Part shown: positions 36,179 through 45,399 of the stretch, piece after piece
Position numbering within the stretch: position 1 is the stretch's first letter
Layout: every line of letters starts with the position of its first letter
Assembly: GCA_963708155.1 (NCBI GenBank)
Contig: OY970183.1
Span: 1,240,001 to 1,304,000 of the forward strand
From: Methylovirgula sp963708155
GTDB taxonomy: Bacteria > Pseudomonadota > Alphaproteobacteria > Rhizobiales > Beijerinckiaceae
Direction: 5' to 3'
Length of the DNA stretch: 64,000 bases
Translations under genes and position numbers: made by a program
Notes under the pieces: generated by a model
Database searches by the model: none
What the model was told of the DNA's origin: nothing
Seen by the model: only the letters and a program-made list of their open reading frames with translations

Positions 36179-37574
36179 ATGGCCGAACGTATCCTGCTTC
36201 TGACCGGACATCTCGCCGCGCCGCGCCTCGTCAAGACGATGAACGGTCTTGGCCCGACGCCATTTGCCTGGCGCATTTTCGATGTCGGCGTGAAGGTTGC
36301 GGCACTGATGACGGAAGCGATCATCCTGCGCCGCGTGCCGCGCCCGGTTGAAGCCGACCGCATCATCCTGCCGGGCCGCTGCCGGGCCGATCTCGACGCC
36401 CTGTCGCGCGAACTCGGGGTCAAGGTCGAGCGTGGGCCGGATGAGGTCGCCGATCTGCCGGCCTATTTCGGCCGGGGCGGCCGGCCGGCCGATCTCTCCC
36501 GCTATGACATCCGCATCTTCAGCGAGATCGTCGATGCCTCGGGCGTGTCGATCGACGAAATCCTGCGCCGCGCGGAAACGATGCGCGCGGATGGTGCTGA
36601 TGTGATCGACCTCGGCTGCCTGCCCGATACGCCGTTCCCCAATCTTGAGGATTGCGTGCGCGCGCTGAAAGCGGCCGGACATAAAGTGAGCGTTGATTCC
36701 GCCGATGCGGGCGAACTCGAGCGCGGCGCGGCGGCCGGTGCGGATTTCCTCCTGAGCCTCACCGAGACGACGCTCGACATCGCCCGCAAATATCCGGTGA
36801 CGCCGGTGCTGATTCCGCAGCCGCATTCCGATCTCGGCTCGCTCGTGCGGCTCGCCGAAAAGGCGCAGGCGGCGGACATTCCCTTCATCGTCGATCCGAT
36901 TCTCGATCCGATTCATTTCGGCTTCTCCGCCTCACTTGCGCCGCTATATTGAGGCGCGGCGGCTGCTGCCCGACGCCGAGATGATGATGGGAACCGGCAA
37001 TCTGACGGAATTGACGGAAGCCGATGCGAGCGGCATCACCGCCACGCTGCTCGGCATCTGCTCGGAGCTTTCCATCCGCAACGTCCTCGTGGTGCAGGTG
37101 AGTCCGCATACGCGCCGCACGGTGGCCGAGCACGACGCGGCGCGACGACTGATGTATGCGGCGCGCTCCGACGAGGCTCTGCCCAAGGGCTATGACGCAG
37201 GCCTCGCGCAGGTGCATGATCTCAAGCCCTTCGTCACGACACCTGCCGAGATTGCCCAACGCGCCAGCGATGTGCGCGACGGCAATTATCGCATCGAGAT
37301 CGCAGAAGACGGCATCCACCTTTACAATCGCGCTGGTCATCATGTGGCACGCGATGCGATGACGCTCTTCCCGCATCTCGCCGTGAAGGGCGACGACGCG
37401 CATGCCTTCTATCTCGGCACGGAATTAATGAAGGCCGAACTCGCCTTCACGCTCGGCAAACGCTATGTGCAGGATGAGCCGCTCGACTTCGGCGCCGCGA
37501 CGGATACCGCGCAGGAAGATCTGACGCGGCTGCGCGAGATGGGCCATACGTTGCGCGCCAAGGCGGAGGGTTGA
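36179..37574 (+). CDS. DUF6513/dihydropteroate synthase-like protein Orf22 (one inserted base)
   Basis: A 464-residue protein once a C inserted at about 36937 is removed (1395 nt). The N-terminal part starts MAERILLLTGHLAAPRLV, and the middle is dihydropteroate synthase-like (VIDLGCLPDTPFPNL, then HKVSVDSAD, then PFIVDPILDPIHFG). The C-terminal part has MMMGTGNLTELTEADASG. The Orf22 family is confined to H4MPT-using organisms and is needed for methylotrophic growth in related genes of M. extorquens. A step in H4MPT assembly from a pterin is the likely role, by analogy with DHPS. Confidence 0.82.
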
Positions 37575-37575
37575 A

Positions 37576-38139
37576 ATGCCCATGATCCGCGAATGTATCG
37601 TGACGACGGTCGATGCGCATGGCCGAGTCCATATCGCGCCGCTTGGCCTGATCGCCGCGGCAGATCGATGGATCATCGCGCCGTTCCATCCCTCGACGAC
37701 ACTCGACAATCTGCAAGCCGTGCCTTTTGCAGTCGTCAATTACATCGACGATGTGCGCATCTTCGCCGGCTGCCTAACCGGGCGGCGTGACTGGCCGCTG
37801 ACCAAGATCGAAGGCTTTCCCGTGCCACGTCTCGCCGCGGCTTTGACCCATGCGGAATTCGCCGTCGATCATGTCGAGGCGCACGAGCAACGCCCCCGCT
37901 TTCATTGCCGCGTGCTGCGCCAAGTACAGCATGCTCCCTTCGAGGGGATGAACCGCGCCAAGGCCGCGGTGCTGGAATTGGCCGTGCTCGCGAGCCGGCT
38001 CGACTTCCTGCCGCGCGAGAAGATCGAAAACGAAATCGCCTATCTCCAGATCGCCATCGACAAGACGGCGGGGCCGGAAGAAGCCGAGGCCTGGGGCTGG
38101 CTCGCTGAAAAAATCGCCGCGCATTACGCGCGCGCCTAA
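37576..38139 (+). CDS. DUF447 protein Orf19 of the H4MPT cluster
   Basis: A 187-residue DUF447 protein: IRECIVTTVDAHGRVHIAPLG, then NYIDDVRIFAGCLTGR, and RCHVLRQ-like middle (FHCRVLRQVQHAPF). The fold is FMN-binding split-barrel-like. It occurs together with Orf20-22 in all H4MPT methylotrophs; its reaction is unknown. It begins one base after the orf22 stop and converges with orf20 (4-base overlap). Confidence 0.82.
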   Translation: MPMIRECIVTTVDAHGRVHIAPLGLIAAADRWIIAPFHPSTTLDNLQAVPFAVVNYIDDVRIFAGCLTGRRDWPLTKIEGFPVPRLAAALTHAEFAVDHVEAHEQRPRFHCRVLRQVQHAPFEGMNRAKAAVLELAVLASRLDFLPREKIENEIAYLQIAIDKTAGPEEAEAWGWLAEKIAAHYARA

Positions 38140-39149
38140 GCGAGCAGCGCCACCGCGCAGGCGGGGAGGCAATCGGCCGCCTTGCGGCGAAGATCGGGTG
38201 CCGCGGGGAGCAAATCGGTACAGTCGAGATAGGGGCGGCCGAGACGCGCCGCCAGACGCCGAACGACAAAGCGCCCCGCTCCGGCGCCGATAACCGGCGC
38301 GGCGCGATCGAGCGCAAGTCCCGACAAAGCGAGGCAAGCGCCATCGAAAATCTCGCGCAATTGCGCCTCGGCAAAATAAGCAGCGAGTTGATCGAGCGCC
38401 GCGGCGCCGACTTCGCCTGCGTCATCGCCGATCTGCCGTGCCAGCCGTGCGCGGGAAGCTTCGACTGTCTTTGGCTGGCCGTCGGCCGTGGGCATCAGAT
38501 CGGCCGCTTCGGGCAGCTCGCCGAGGATGCGATAAACATCGCTCGCCGTCGCAAACGCCTCGTTCATGAGCGGCACCCAGCGCCCGCCGAACGGCACGTG
38601 GCGCAACCCCGCCATCAGGAAACTGCGCACAATTCCGGCATAGACCAGCTCGCCCTGCGCCATCCGTGTCGCGTCGCTATAGCCGCGCGCGGCGATCTTA
38701 CCAACCCGCAGAGGAATGATGTCCGTTGTCGTCGAACCCATATCGATGAAGAGACCATCGGGAACCTGGCGTGCAACGAAGGCAGCGCTCGCATGCCAGT
38801 TCGCCGAGGCAATAGCATCCACATGCGCCGCGACCTGATCCGCCGATACGAAACCCTGCGGCCCGGCATAGATCCGTACGGCGCCGAGTTCGCGCGCGGC
38901 CGCCGCGGCGATGGCAGCGACACCGGCACGGCGATTAGAAAAGGCATCCGAAAGTTCGCCCGTCATCGTCGCGGAATGGTGCGGCGCGGGTCCGAGCGCC
39001 GCCTTGGCTTGCGCAAAAGCCTGATGCAACTGATCGAGGCCGAGCCAGAGCGGGCAGGCGACCTGCACAACGGCGGTGATCTCGCCGTCTTCGCGCCGCG
39101 CGGCTTTGAGATGCGCACCGCCGATGTCCCAGCCGATCGTATTTGGCAT
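38136..39149 (-). CDS. H4MPT-linked C1 transfer pathway protein Orf20 (MfnF-like)
   Basis: A 337-residue ASKHA/hydantoinase-A-like protein. GWDIGGAHLKAARR near the start and LFIDMGSTTTDIIPL in the middle are the two phosphate-binding loops. The family (probable H4MPT-linked C1 transfer pathway protein) includes methanogen MfnF, which joins the furan diphosphate to the tyramine-glutamate side chain. In methylotrophs the equivalent product is methylofuran with a tyrosine core. Reads left, convergent with orf19. Confidence 0.83.
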   Translation of the reverse strand: MPNTIGWDIGGAHLKAARREDGEITAVVQVACPLWLGLDQLHQAFAQAKAALGPAPHHSATMTGELSDAFSNRRAGVAAIAAAAARELGAVRIYAGPQGFVSADQVAAHVDAIASANWHASAAFVARQVPDGLFIDMGSTTTDIIPLRVGKIAARGYSDATRMAQGELVYAGIVRSFLMAGLRHVPFGGRWVPLMNEAFATASDVYRILGELPEAADLMPTADGQPKTVEASRARLARQIGDDAGEVGAAALDQLAAYFAEAQLREIFDGACLALSGLALDRAAPVIGAGAGRFVVRRLAARLGRPYLDCTDLLPAAPDLRRKAADCLPACAVALLA

Positions 39150-39223
39150 TTTGCCTTACCTGGAAATCTCGCTAATCAGGCTCTATCACGCGGGGGCTTG
39201 CAGGCCCAAGCAGCGAGAGCGAA

Positions 39224-39913
39224 TTGGACATTGTCCCGGTAATCGATTTGAAGGGCGGCGTGGTGGTGCGCGCCCGCGGCGGGGCGCGGCATCTTTACGC
39301 GCCGATTGCGACCCCTCTCGCGCCTTCGAGCCGGCCGCGCGATGTTATTGTGGGCTTTCGCGCGCTGTTCCCGTTCAAAAATATCTACATCGCCGATCTC
39401 GATGCGATCTCGGGCACGGGCGATCACGATGCGATCGTTTCCGAACTCGAAGCGGCCTTCCCTGAGGTCGAATTCTGGGTCGATTTGGGGATTGCGACGG
39501 AAGGCGCCGCCGCCCTCTGGCTCGCGCACCACCGCGGCGAACTTGTCATCGGCAGCGAGAGCCTATCCGATCTCGCGACGTCGCCGCGTTTCGATCTGCC
39601 GCGCCGCATTCTCTCGCTGGATTTTCGCGGCGACGATTTTCTCGGCCCGGCGCCCTTCGCAACGAATCCGGCGCTTTGGCCGCAGCGAATCATCGTCATG
39701 ACTTTGGCGAAGGTCGGCGCCGGCGGCGGCCCGGACTTCGCGCGTCTCGATCGGCTCAGCGTACTCGCGCACGGAAAGCACGATCTCTATGCCGCTGGCG
39801 GCGTGCGCGGCGCGGACGATTTGCGCTGGCTCGAAGCCGGGGGCATCAAGGGCGTCCTCGTCGCCTCCGCGCTGCACGACCGCAAGATCGGCGCTGCCGA
39901 TCTGCAACTCTGA
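39224..39913 (+). CDS. HisA/HisF-family TIM-barrel protein in the H4MPT island
   Basis: A 229-residue TIM barrel related to HisA. IVPVIDLKGGVVVRARGG keeps the catalytic Asp of HisA, ILSLDFRGDDF has the second Asp, and AAGGVRGADDLRW and GVLVASALHD are the phosphate-binding loops. It is unlikely to be the histidine-pathway enzyme because it sits alone between orf20 and fae, and no other his gene is present. It may act on a phosphorylated intermediate of H4MPT or methylofuran. The start is TTG 39224. Confidence 0.72.
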   Translation: MDIVPVIDLKGGVVVRARGGARHLYAPIATPLAPSSRPRDVIVGFRALFPFKNIYIADLDAISGTGDHDAIVSELEAAFPEVEFWVDLGIATEGAAALWLAHHRGELVIGSESLSDLATSPRFDLPRRILSLDFRGDDFLGPAPFATNPALWPQRIIVMTLAKVGAGGGPDFARLDRLSVLAHGKHDLYAAGGVRGADDLRWLEAGGIKGVLVASALHDRKIGAADLQL

Positions 39914-39925
39914 ACTCAAAATAAA

Positions 39926-39949
39926 AAAGGGGAGCCGAAGCTCCCCTTT
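39926..39949. terminator. Bidirectional terminator between the HisA-like gene and fae
   Basis: AAAGGGGAGC and GCTCCCCTTT pair perfectly over 10 bp around a CGAA loop. An A run flanks it on the left and supplies a T run for the fae transcript; the right-reading transcript gets the TTT of the stem itself. Confidence 0.85.
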
Positions 39950-39970
39950 GATCACATAATTGCGTGCAGC

Positions 39971-40480
39971 TTATTCCGGCGAGAAGGGGTGCTTCGCCGT
40001 GTTGCGCTTGGCAACGACTTCCGCGGCCTTCGGCTCGCCGGTGACGGCGCGCTTAATCGATTCCTTCGTGGCCTGATAATTATAGTCGTGGATCTTCTTG
40101 TCGTCGCTGGCATCCCAGTGGATGAACACGCCGACGCAGATGAAAAGATCGTCAGCTTCCTCGACCGGGATCACGCCTTCGGCAACGCTGTCGGCAACCG
40201 CCTTGGCGACCGCATGCTGCGCCGGGCCAAACATCTGGACGGCCTGCTTGGCGCCCTTGATGGTGACCTTGTTGAAGAGGATCGTGTTGGGCTTGGCGAG
40301 CAGGTTCGGGGCGACCACCGCGAGCAGCGTGGTGAAGCCGTCCTTGTTGTTGACCAGCGCGTTGGCGAAGGCTGATTCCGCAACGCTGCCGCGCGGCCCG
40401 ATGATGAGATCGATGTGCGCGACCTCGTTGCCCTCGCCGACGAGCGATTCGCCAACACCAAGTTTGGTTATCTTGGCCAT
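39971..40480 (-). CDS. fae: Formaldehyde-activating enzyme Fae
   Basis: A 169-residue Fae, which joins formaldehyde to H4MPT to give methylene-H4MPT. The whole sequence matches the family: MAKITKLGVGESLVGEG, VAHIDLIIGPRGS with the conserved His22, and HDYNYQATKESIKRA. The start ATG has a strong GGAGGAAG ribosome site, and codon use is typical of a highly expressed gene (few rare codons). It follows orf7 on the same strand after a 174-base spacer and likely has its own promoter. Confidence 0.97.
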   Translation of the reverse strand: MAKITKLGVGESLVGEGNEVAHIDLIIGPRGSVAESAFANALVNNKDGFTTLLAVVAPNLLAKPNTILFNKVTIKGAKQAVQMFGPAQHAVAKAVADSVAEGVIPVEEADDLFICVGVFIHWDASDDKKIHDYNYQATKESIKRAVTGEPKAAEVVAKRNTAKHPFSPE

Positions 40481-40512
40481 ATGTACTTCCTCCGATGGAA
40501 CAAAACACGACA

Positions 40513-40534
40513 TCCCGTCGAATTCTCGGCGGGA
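40513..40534 (-). promoter_or_regulatory. Hairpin in the fae leader region
   Basis: TCCCGTCG and CGGCGGGA can pair (one mismatch) around an AATTCT loop, 33 bases upstream of the fae start codon. It could stabilise a 5' leader or serve as an operator for a fae regulator. No known family motif was recognised. Confidence 0.35.
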
Positions 40535-40654
40535 CGAATGACCTATCCTTGTTATCGACGCCCGTCAGTCATCAGCATGCCGTTGCAGTATGCCGATCAC
40601 CTTGGGACAGGCCGGTTGGCCAGATAGCGGCGGAGCCTTCCGCACGGCGCGCAA

Positions 40655-41506
40655 TCAATCATCATTGCGGCGGATCGGCAAGCCATTGCGCAGCCGATCT
40701 GCGAAAAGAGTCGCGACCGTCAGGTCCGCGCTGGTTCCAGGGTTAAAGCCACGCGCCTTGAGCCGCGCGTCGAAGGCAAGAAGCTCGGCCAGACAGTCGC
40801 CCCGAGTGGCGTGAAAAGAGGCACGCATCTCTTGTGCCCAACGCTGCACTGCAGCAGCGGCCTCGGCGCCGAATTTTCGAAAAATATGCGTGTCGGGAAA
40901 CTTGCCGAGAAAGGCGAGATAGACGGCCACCGCACGCAAGGGCGCCCGCAATCCGGCGTCCTCCGCCTCGGCGAGGGCCGAGAGCCCGGTCACAAAAACA
41001 TCATCGAAATCCGACGCATATTGGTAGGCGATCCGGTCGCGCGGCGCCGCCTCGCGCATCGCCTCCAAGAGGCTCGTTTCGGCCGGTGCACGGACATCGT
41101 GTCGCGGCGCCTCGCCCAATCCGCCGGGGTTCGCCAGAGCGATGGCGCGGAACACCTGGTCCGCATCATTCCGGTCAAGGCCCGCGAGGATGTGGCCCAA
41201 CGCCGGACGCAGCGGGCCGCCGTGTTCCGCCGCTGCGGCAAGCGGCGCGCAGAGCAGCACAATGCCGAGATTGGTGTTCATCCCGACGGCGTCGAAACTC
41301 GCCGCGACGGCGCCGAGCACCCGCGCGCCGACCGAGGCGCCGGGCGTCGCGAGCGGCCCCGCCGAGGCTTCCGCGCTCGTCAGAAAGTGCGCGGCTTCCA
41401 TATTGTGGCCACTGGCGAAAACATGGACGTTGCCGGGCTTGGGCGCCTCGATCTCCTCGCAGCAGGCAGCGCGGAAAGCCGCGGCGACCTCGCTCGCTGA
41501 AATCAA
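40655..41506 (-). CDS. Orf7 of the H4MPT cluster (CitG/triphosphoribosyl-dephospho-CoA synthase-like)
   Basis: A 283-residue helical protein of the CitG family: APKPGNVHVFASGHNM is the nucleotide-binding part, and TNLGIVLLCAPLAAAAEHG the core. Related proteins transfer a ribosyl group, so Orf7 may transfer a ribosyl-phosphate moiety in H4MPT synthesis, an inference from the fold. The start is TTG 41506, overlapping the orf5 stop as TTGA, with GGAG 8 bases upstream. A longer reading frame that runs on into orf5 is only the result of the indel there. Confidence 0.78.
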   Translation of the reverse strand: MISASEVAAAFRAACCEEIEAPKPGNVHVFASGHNMEAAHFLTSAEASAGPLATPGASVGARVLGAVAASFDAVGMNTNLGIVLLCAPLAAAAEHGGPLRPALGHILAGLDRNDADQVFRAIALANPGGLGEAPRHDVRAPAETSLLEAMREAAPRDRIAYQYASDFDDVFVTGLSALAEAEDAGLRAPLRAVAVYLAFLGKFPDTHIFRKFGAEAAAAVQRWAQEMRASFHATRGDCLAELLAFDARLKARGFNPGTSADLTVATLFADRLRNGLPIRRNDD

Positions 41507-42452
41507 GAGGCCAGCTCCGCCGGGGCCGCCGCGAGGCCGTGGCGGGCCAGCAGCAGGGACGCGAGTTCGTCGGCGATGGAAAAATCGGTCACGCTTTGCA
41601 GCCCCTGCCAGCCGGGCATGGAATTGACTTCGATCACGTACCAGCGGCCATCGGCCGCGCGCAACAGATCGACGCCAGCGAATTCCGCCTCGACCGCCGC
41701 CGCCGCCCGCAAGCGCGAGATCGCGCATCTCGTCGTCAATCTCCACAGGCTCCGGTTTGGCGCCAAGCTTCACATTGGTGATCCAATGCGACGCCCGCCG
41801 CGTCATGGCCGCCAGCACGCGGCCCCCTGCCACCAGCACGCGGCAATCGGAGAAGCCGTCGCGCTCGATGCCGATATAGCGCTGCAGATAATAGACGCCC
41901 GCCATCTCGGCGATGTCCGGCAGGTCCGACTCTTGCCGAATCAATTTGAGGCCGCGCCCCTGCGCCCCGAACAAGGGCTTGAGCACCAGCGGGCCGCGGG
42001 CGCATTCGCGCCGCACCAAGGCGCGCGTCTGGCGCGGGCTTTCGAGCGCGAACGTCTCCGGCGTCGCGATGCCGGCGTTGAAGCAGCGAAAGCTCGTCGC
42101 CGCCTTGTCGACGCAGAGTTCGATCGCGCGCGGCGAATTGGCGATGGGCACGCCCATGTCCTTCAGCGCGTGCAGCAGGCCAAGGCGCAGCGTGATCGAT
42201 TCGAAGGTGCCGAGGCCGACCGCGCGGACGAGAATCAGAGTCGGGCAGTCTGGCGCCGAAGCCGGGAATGGCGATGCCGCCCGGCCGCCGTGTATCGAGG
42301 CTGAAGGCCGAGAGCCGCATCGGGATCGCCCGCGCGCCGAGGTTGGCGAAAGATCGCGTCAACGCCTTGGCGTGGAATTCGATCTTGTCGACCAGCAGCG
42401 CGATGCGCGGGCTTGTCTCCGAAGAAGGATTGGCCTCAGCAGAAGGAGGCAT
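41503..42452 (-). CDS. Orf5, RimK-like ATP-grasp protein (two inserted bases)
   Basis: A 315-residue ATP-grasp ligase after removing two inserted bases, at about 42235-42245 and 41695-41715. The joined parts are ARIALLVDK-like start (IALLVDKIEFHAKALTRSF), CVDKAATSFRCFNAGIATPETF, GPLVLKPLFGAQGRGLKLI with the ATP-grasp loop, and the metal-binding YVIEVNSMPGWQG. It resembles MptN-type glutamate ligases that add glutamate to H4MPT, so it may extend a cofactor tail. The corrected length is exactly 316 codons. It overlaps the mch stop by 17 bases. Confidence 0.78.
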
Positions 42453-43404
42453 TCAAGGCGCTCTCGTTGATCTCGCCGGCGAAGAACGTCTCGCCGCTCT
42501 CGACCGCCGTCACCGCGGCGACGGCCGGGCTGAACAGCATCGGATCGATCTTGTAAAAGTCGCCTTTGAACTTCTTGAAAATGTCGCTGAAGGGCTCGCC
42601 ATAATCGCGCGAGGTCTTGCTCGGCAGCTTCTCGGCAAGGGCGCGCGCGTCGTCCGCCGGGCCGGTCACGAAGAGATGCGTCAGACCGCCGTAGATGATC
42701 GCATCATTGGTGCGGCCCATCGCCTGAACGAAATCCGGATGCGGCGGCGACAGCGGCGCCGTGCCGATGCCGTCGATGATGCGCGACAGCGGGAATTTCA
42801 GCTCATGCGCCTTGTGCAGCGCGACTTCGAGCACGCGGGCGACGACCTGCAGGCTGCCGGCGAGGCTGCGCGTCGGCGCGTAGATAAAGGTGAGGTGATG
42901 CGTTGGAACGCCGGTATCCTTGGAGACTTTCTCAACGACTTCCGGCGGCGGCGGCTTGTCGCCTTCGACTACGAGGGTGGCGCGATTGGCCTTGTCGGCA
43001 TAGCCGAGATCTTTGAACAGCGGCTCCTTGAGCGCCAACGCCCGGCCGGGGCCGGAGCCGAGAGCGAACCATTTCTCGTGCGACAGAGCCCAGCCGGCAT
43101 ATTGGCTGGCAAGGCAGGCGATCACTGGATCAGCGGTGCGGACGGTCAGATGGAATGGCCATTTCGCCGTCGCGGCATACGGGGTGAGCGTAACAGTGCC
43201 GAGGCCGCCCAGACAGATTTCCGCCATCAGCAGGCCGACATCGAAGCCGCCGATCGCCTTGACGCCGGCATCGATGAGAGTTTCGCCGAGCGAGCCCCTG
43301 GACACGATGATGCGCAGACGGTCAGCCTCATTGACCATGCGATCGACGATCGTGCCGGCCAGGGTGTTGACGCTGATTTTCGGGGCTTCCGTCATGCGGC
43401 ACAT
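42436..43404 (-). CDS. mch: Methenyl-H4MPT cyclohydrolase
   Basis: A 322-residue cyclohydrolase that hydrolyses methenyl-H4MPT to formyl-H4MPT. It starts MTEAPKISVNTLAGTIVDRM, then SRGSLGETLIDAGVKAIGGFDVGLLMAEIC, and ends near CESFLNASFC-like tail. Length agrees with the methylotroph enzyme. It lies between orf17 and orf5, with 13- and 17-base overlaps, so it is translationally coupled. Confidence 0.95.
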   Translation of the reverse strand: MCRMTEAPKISVNTLAGTIVDRMVNEADRLRIIVSRGSLGETLIDAGVKAIGGFDVGLLMAEICLGGLGTVTLTPYAATAKWPFHLTVRTADPVIACLASQYAGWALSHEKWFALGSGPGRALALKEPLFKDLGYADKANRATLVVEGDKPPPPEVVEKVSKDTGVPTHHLTFIYAPTRSLAGSLQVVARVLEVALHKAHELKFPLSRIIDGIGTAPLSPPHPDFVQAMGRTNDAIIYGGLTHLFVTGPADDARALAEKLPSKTSRDYGEPFSDIFKKFKGDFYKIDPMLFSPAVAAVTAVESGETFFAGEINESALNASFC

Positions 43405-44519
43405 TCCTTTTGGGCTTCGCGCAAGAGCTGCGCTTCGAAGAGAGCGAGACGTTCGGCGACGAGGGCGCGGGCCGCGGCAGCGGTTTCGGCCTCAGCCAGG
43501 ATCGTACAGACGGGATCGCCTGCGCGCAGAGACGTCCCGGACCTTTGACGGTCCTTGCACCAATCCGGCCAGACGAAGCCGGGCATGGAGGGCAGCTCGT
43601 GCGGCGCGTAAGCGATCGCTGTCGCGGCCGCTTTGGTAAAGACCAAAGGCCGCTCCGGCAAGTGGCCCCGGCACGCGGCCAAATGGGCGGCGAAGAGCGC
43701 GCCCTCCGCGTCGGCGAAAATATCGAGCGTAGCGCCGGGGCGTGGATTGACCTCGATCAGGTGATAGCTGGCCGCATCGGCGAGAAAGTCGACGCTGTTC
43801 AAGCCCACAAGGCCAAGCGCCTCGGCAATTTTCCGCGCGGCGTTGCTGAGCACCGCAAGCTCGGCCGGATCGAGGGCCGGACGCACGGCACCGCCGAAGC
43901 GGAACGGCATTCCCGGCCAGGGCGTCGTCCATTGCGAACTCGTGCCGAGGATCTGCGCCGCGTTGCCATCACCGAGCAAAAGCACCGAAACCGGCGCGCC
44001 GGAAACGCGCCGCTGAAAATATTCCTCCGGGGAAACTTCCTCTTCTCCGGCAAGCCGCACATGCAGACCACCGCCGCCGCCCTGCCGCTTGACGAGCCAG
44101 CTGTCTGGATCGCGCGGCGCAGCGAAAGCAATCTCGGGATGCGGGATTTGAAGCTGCTGGCAAAGCGTTGCCAGCGCGCGTGGGTCTTTCGCGCGGGCCA
44201 GCGTTTGGGCGTCATTGCCGAAAACGAAAAAATGCCGCGCGAGAAGATCGAGAATTTCGGGACGATCTTCGAACCCGCTGCCATAGACGAGACCCGCAGG
44301 CGCAGCGTCCGCCGCGAGTTCGCGCAAATAAGCCAGCACTTCATCCGATTCGAAGCCGCGCGCGGGATCGGCGATCTCACGCGTTGCCGCCGCCAAAGCG
44401 CGTGTATCGCTGTCGCCGAAAAAATCGACGACCAGCGGGCTGTAGCCTGATCGCCGCGCCGCGTTGGCGAGCCCGCGCCCCGAGGCGGCGGCGATCAGAA
44501 TTGCCTTTGGCTCAGACAA
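43392..44519 (-). CDS. Orf17, ATP-grasp protein of the H4MPT cluster
   Basis: A 375-residue ATP-grasp ligase. AKPWLVKRQGGGGG-like loop (DPDSWLVKRQGGGGGLHVRL) binds ATP, and YHLIEVNPRPGATLDIF supplies the metal-binding Glu/Asn. It may be the ligase of the tyrosine/tyramine-glutamate step (MfnD-like) or another glutamate ligase. It is conserved next to mtdB and mch in M. extorquens. It overlaps mtdB by 8 bases and mch by 13. Confidence 0.8.
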   Translation of the reverse strand: MSEPKAILIAAASGRGLANAARRSGYSPLVVDFFGDSDTRALAAATREIADPARGFESDEVLAYLRELAADAAPAGLVYGSGFEDRPEILDLLARHFFVFGNDAQTLARAKDPRALATLCQQLQIPHPEIAFAAPRDPDSWLVKRQGGGGGLHVRLAGEEEVSPEEYFQRRVSGAPVSVLLLGDGNAAQILGTSSQWTTPWPGMPFRFGGAVRPALDPAELAVLSNAARKIAEALGLVGLNSVDFLADAASYHLIEVNPRPGATLDIFADAEGALFAAHLAACRGHLPERPLVFTKAAATAIAYAPHELPSMPGFVWPDWCKDRQRSGTSLRAGDPVCTILAEAETAAAARALVAERLALFEAQLLREAQKECAA

Positions 44520-45399
44520 GCTCGCGCGCGAGCTTGAAGGCGTCGCGGAAGTCGATCGCGAGCGGCACGTCGGAGGTCGCCATCTTTTTGAACAGCCGGA
44601 ATTCGGTCTGATATTTCACATTGCCGATCGCCAATGCGCCGATGCCGCAGCTTCCGCCGGGCAGCTCCTTGCCGTCGTCGTGCAGGCCGACACCCTCGAT
44701 GCCGAGCGGCGGCACCGCATTGACGTCGGCGCTGACGAGCAGGTTTTTCGCCTTGCTGATGTCCTCGGCGGAGAGGATCTGCACGCCGGCCTTGCCGGCG
44801 CAGAGCGCAACTTCCGAATTGACGAGCAGATTGAGCACTTTTTCATGATCGCTGGCATCGGCGAAATAGGTTTCGACGCCGAAACGCTTGCGGATCTCGT
44901 GCGTCGCCTTTTCGACGCGCTCCGGCCCGTTATAGCCGGCGAGCGTCACATGGGCGCCCTCCAGCGCGGCGATGACGGAGGAGGAAAAACCGACGACGCC
45001 GGTCGCGCCATAGACGACGATCTTGGTGCCGGAGAGGGAGCGATTCTTCTTTTCTTTCAGCACTTTCTCGACACAGGCGACCATCGCCGCGGCGGTCGTG
45101 AACGAGCCGGCGGGATCGGCAAAGATCGAAATCTCGAACGGCTTCAGCAGCGTCTGCTTGGCCTTCTCGACCATGTCGAGCGCCTGAATCGCATCCTTGC
45201 CGCCGATGAAGATGCCCGTACGGACGGCGTCGCGCGGCGACCGGGAGAACATCGCATCCTGCACGAGCGGCTCGATCTCCTCGAGCGTGACATTCGTATA
45301 GGGCGTCACCGAATCATAGCCCGCATCAAGCGCCATGTTCACGTCGAACGGGCTCATATGTTTCAGCGGGCTCAGCATGTGCAGAATGAGTTTTGCCAT
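44512..45399 (-). CDS. mtdB: NAD(P)-dependent methylene-H4MPT dehydrogenase
   Basis: A 295-residue MtdB, which oxidises methylene-H4MPT to methenyl-H4MPT. KLILHMLSPLKHMSPFDVNMA opens the protein, TKIVVYGATGVVGFSSSV is the Rossmann loop, and LPGGSCGIGALAIG lies near the end. The start ATG 45399 overlaps the mptG stop as TAATG. The family does not use H4F, so it belongs to the H4MPT branch only. Confidence 0.95.
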   Translation of the reverse strand: MAKLILHMLSPLKHMSPFDVNMALDAGYDSVTPYTNVTLEEIEPLVQDAMFSRSPRDAVRTGIFIGGKDAIQALDMVEKAKQTLLKPFEISIFADPAGSFTTAAAMVACVEKVLKEKKNRSLSGTKIVVYGATGVVGFSSSVIAALEGAHVTLAGYNGPERVEKATHEIRKRFGVETYFADASDHEKVLNLLVNSEVALCAGKAGVQILSAEDISKAKNLLVSADVNAVPPLGIEGVGLHDDGKELPGGSCGIGALAIGNVKYQTEFRLFKKMATSDVPLAIDFRDAFKLARELV

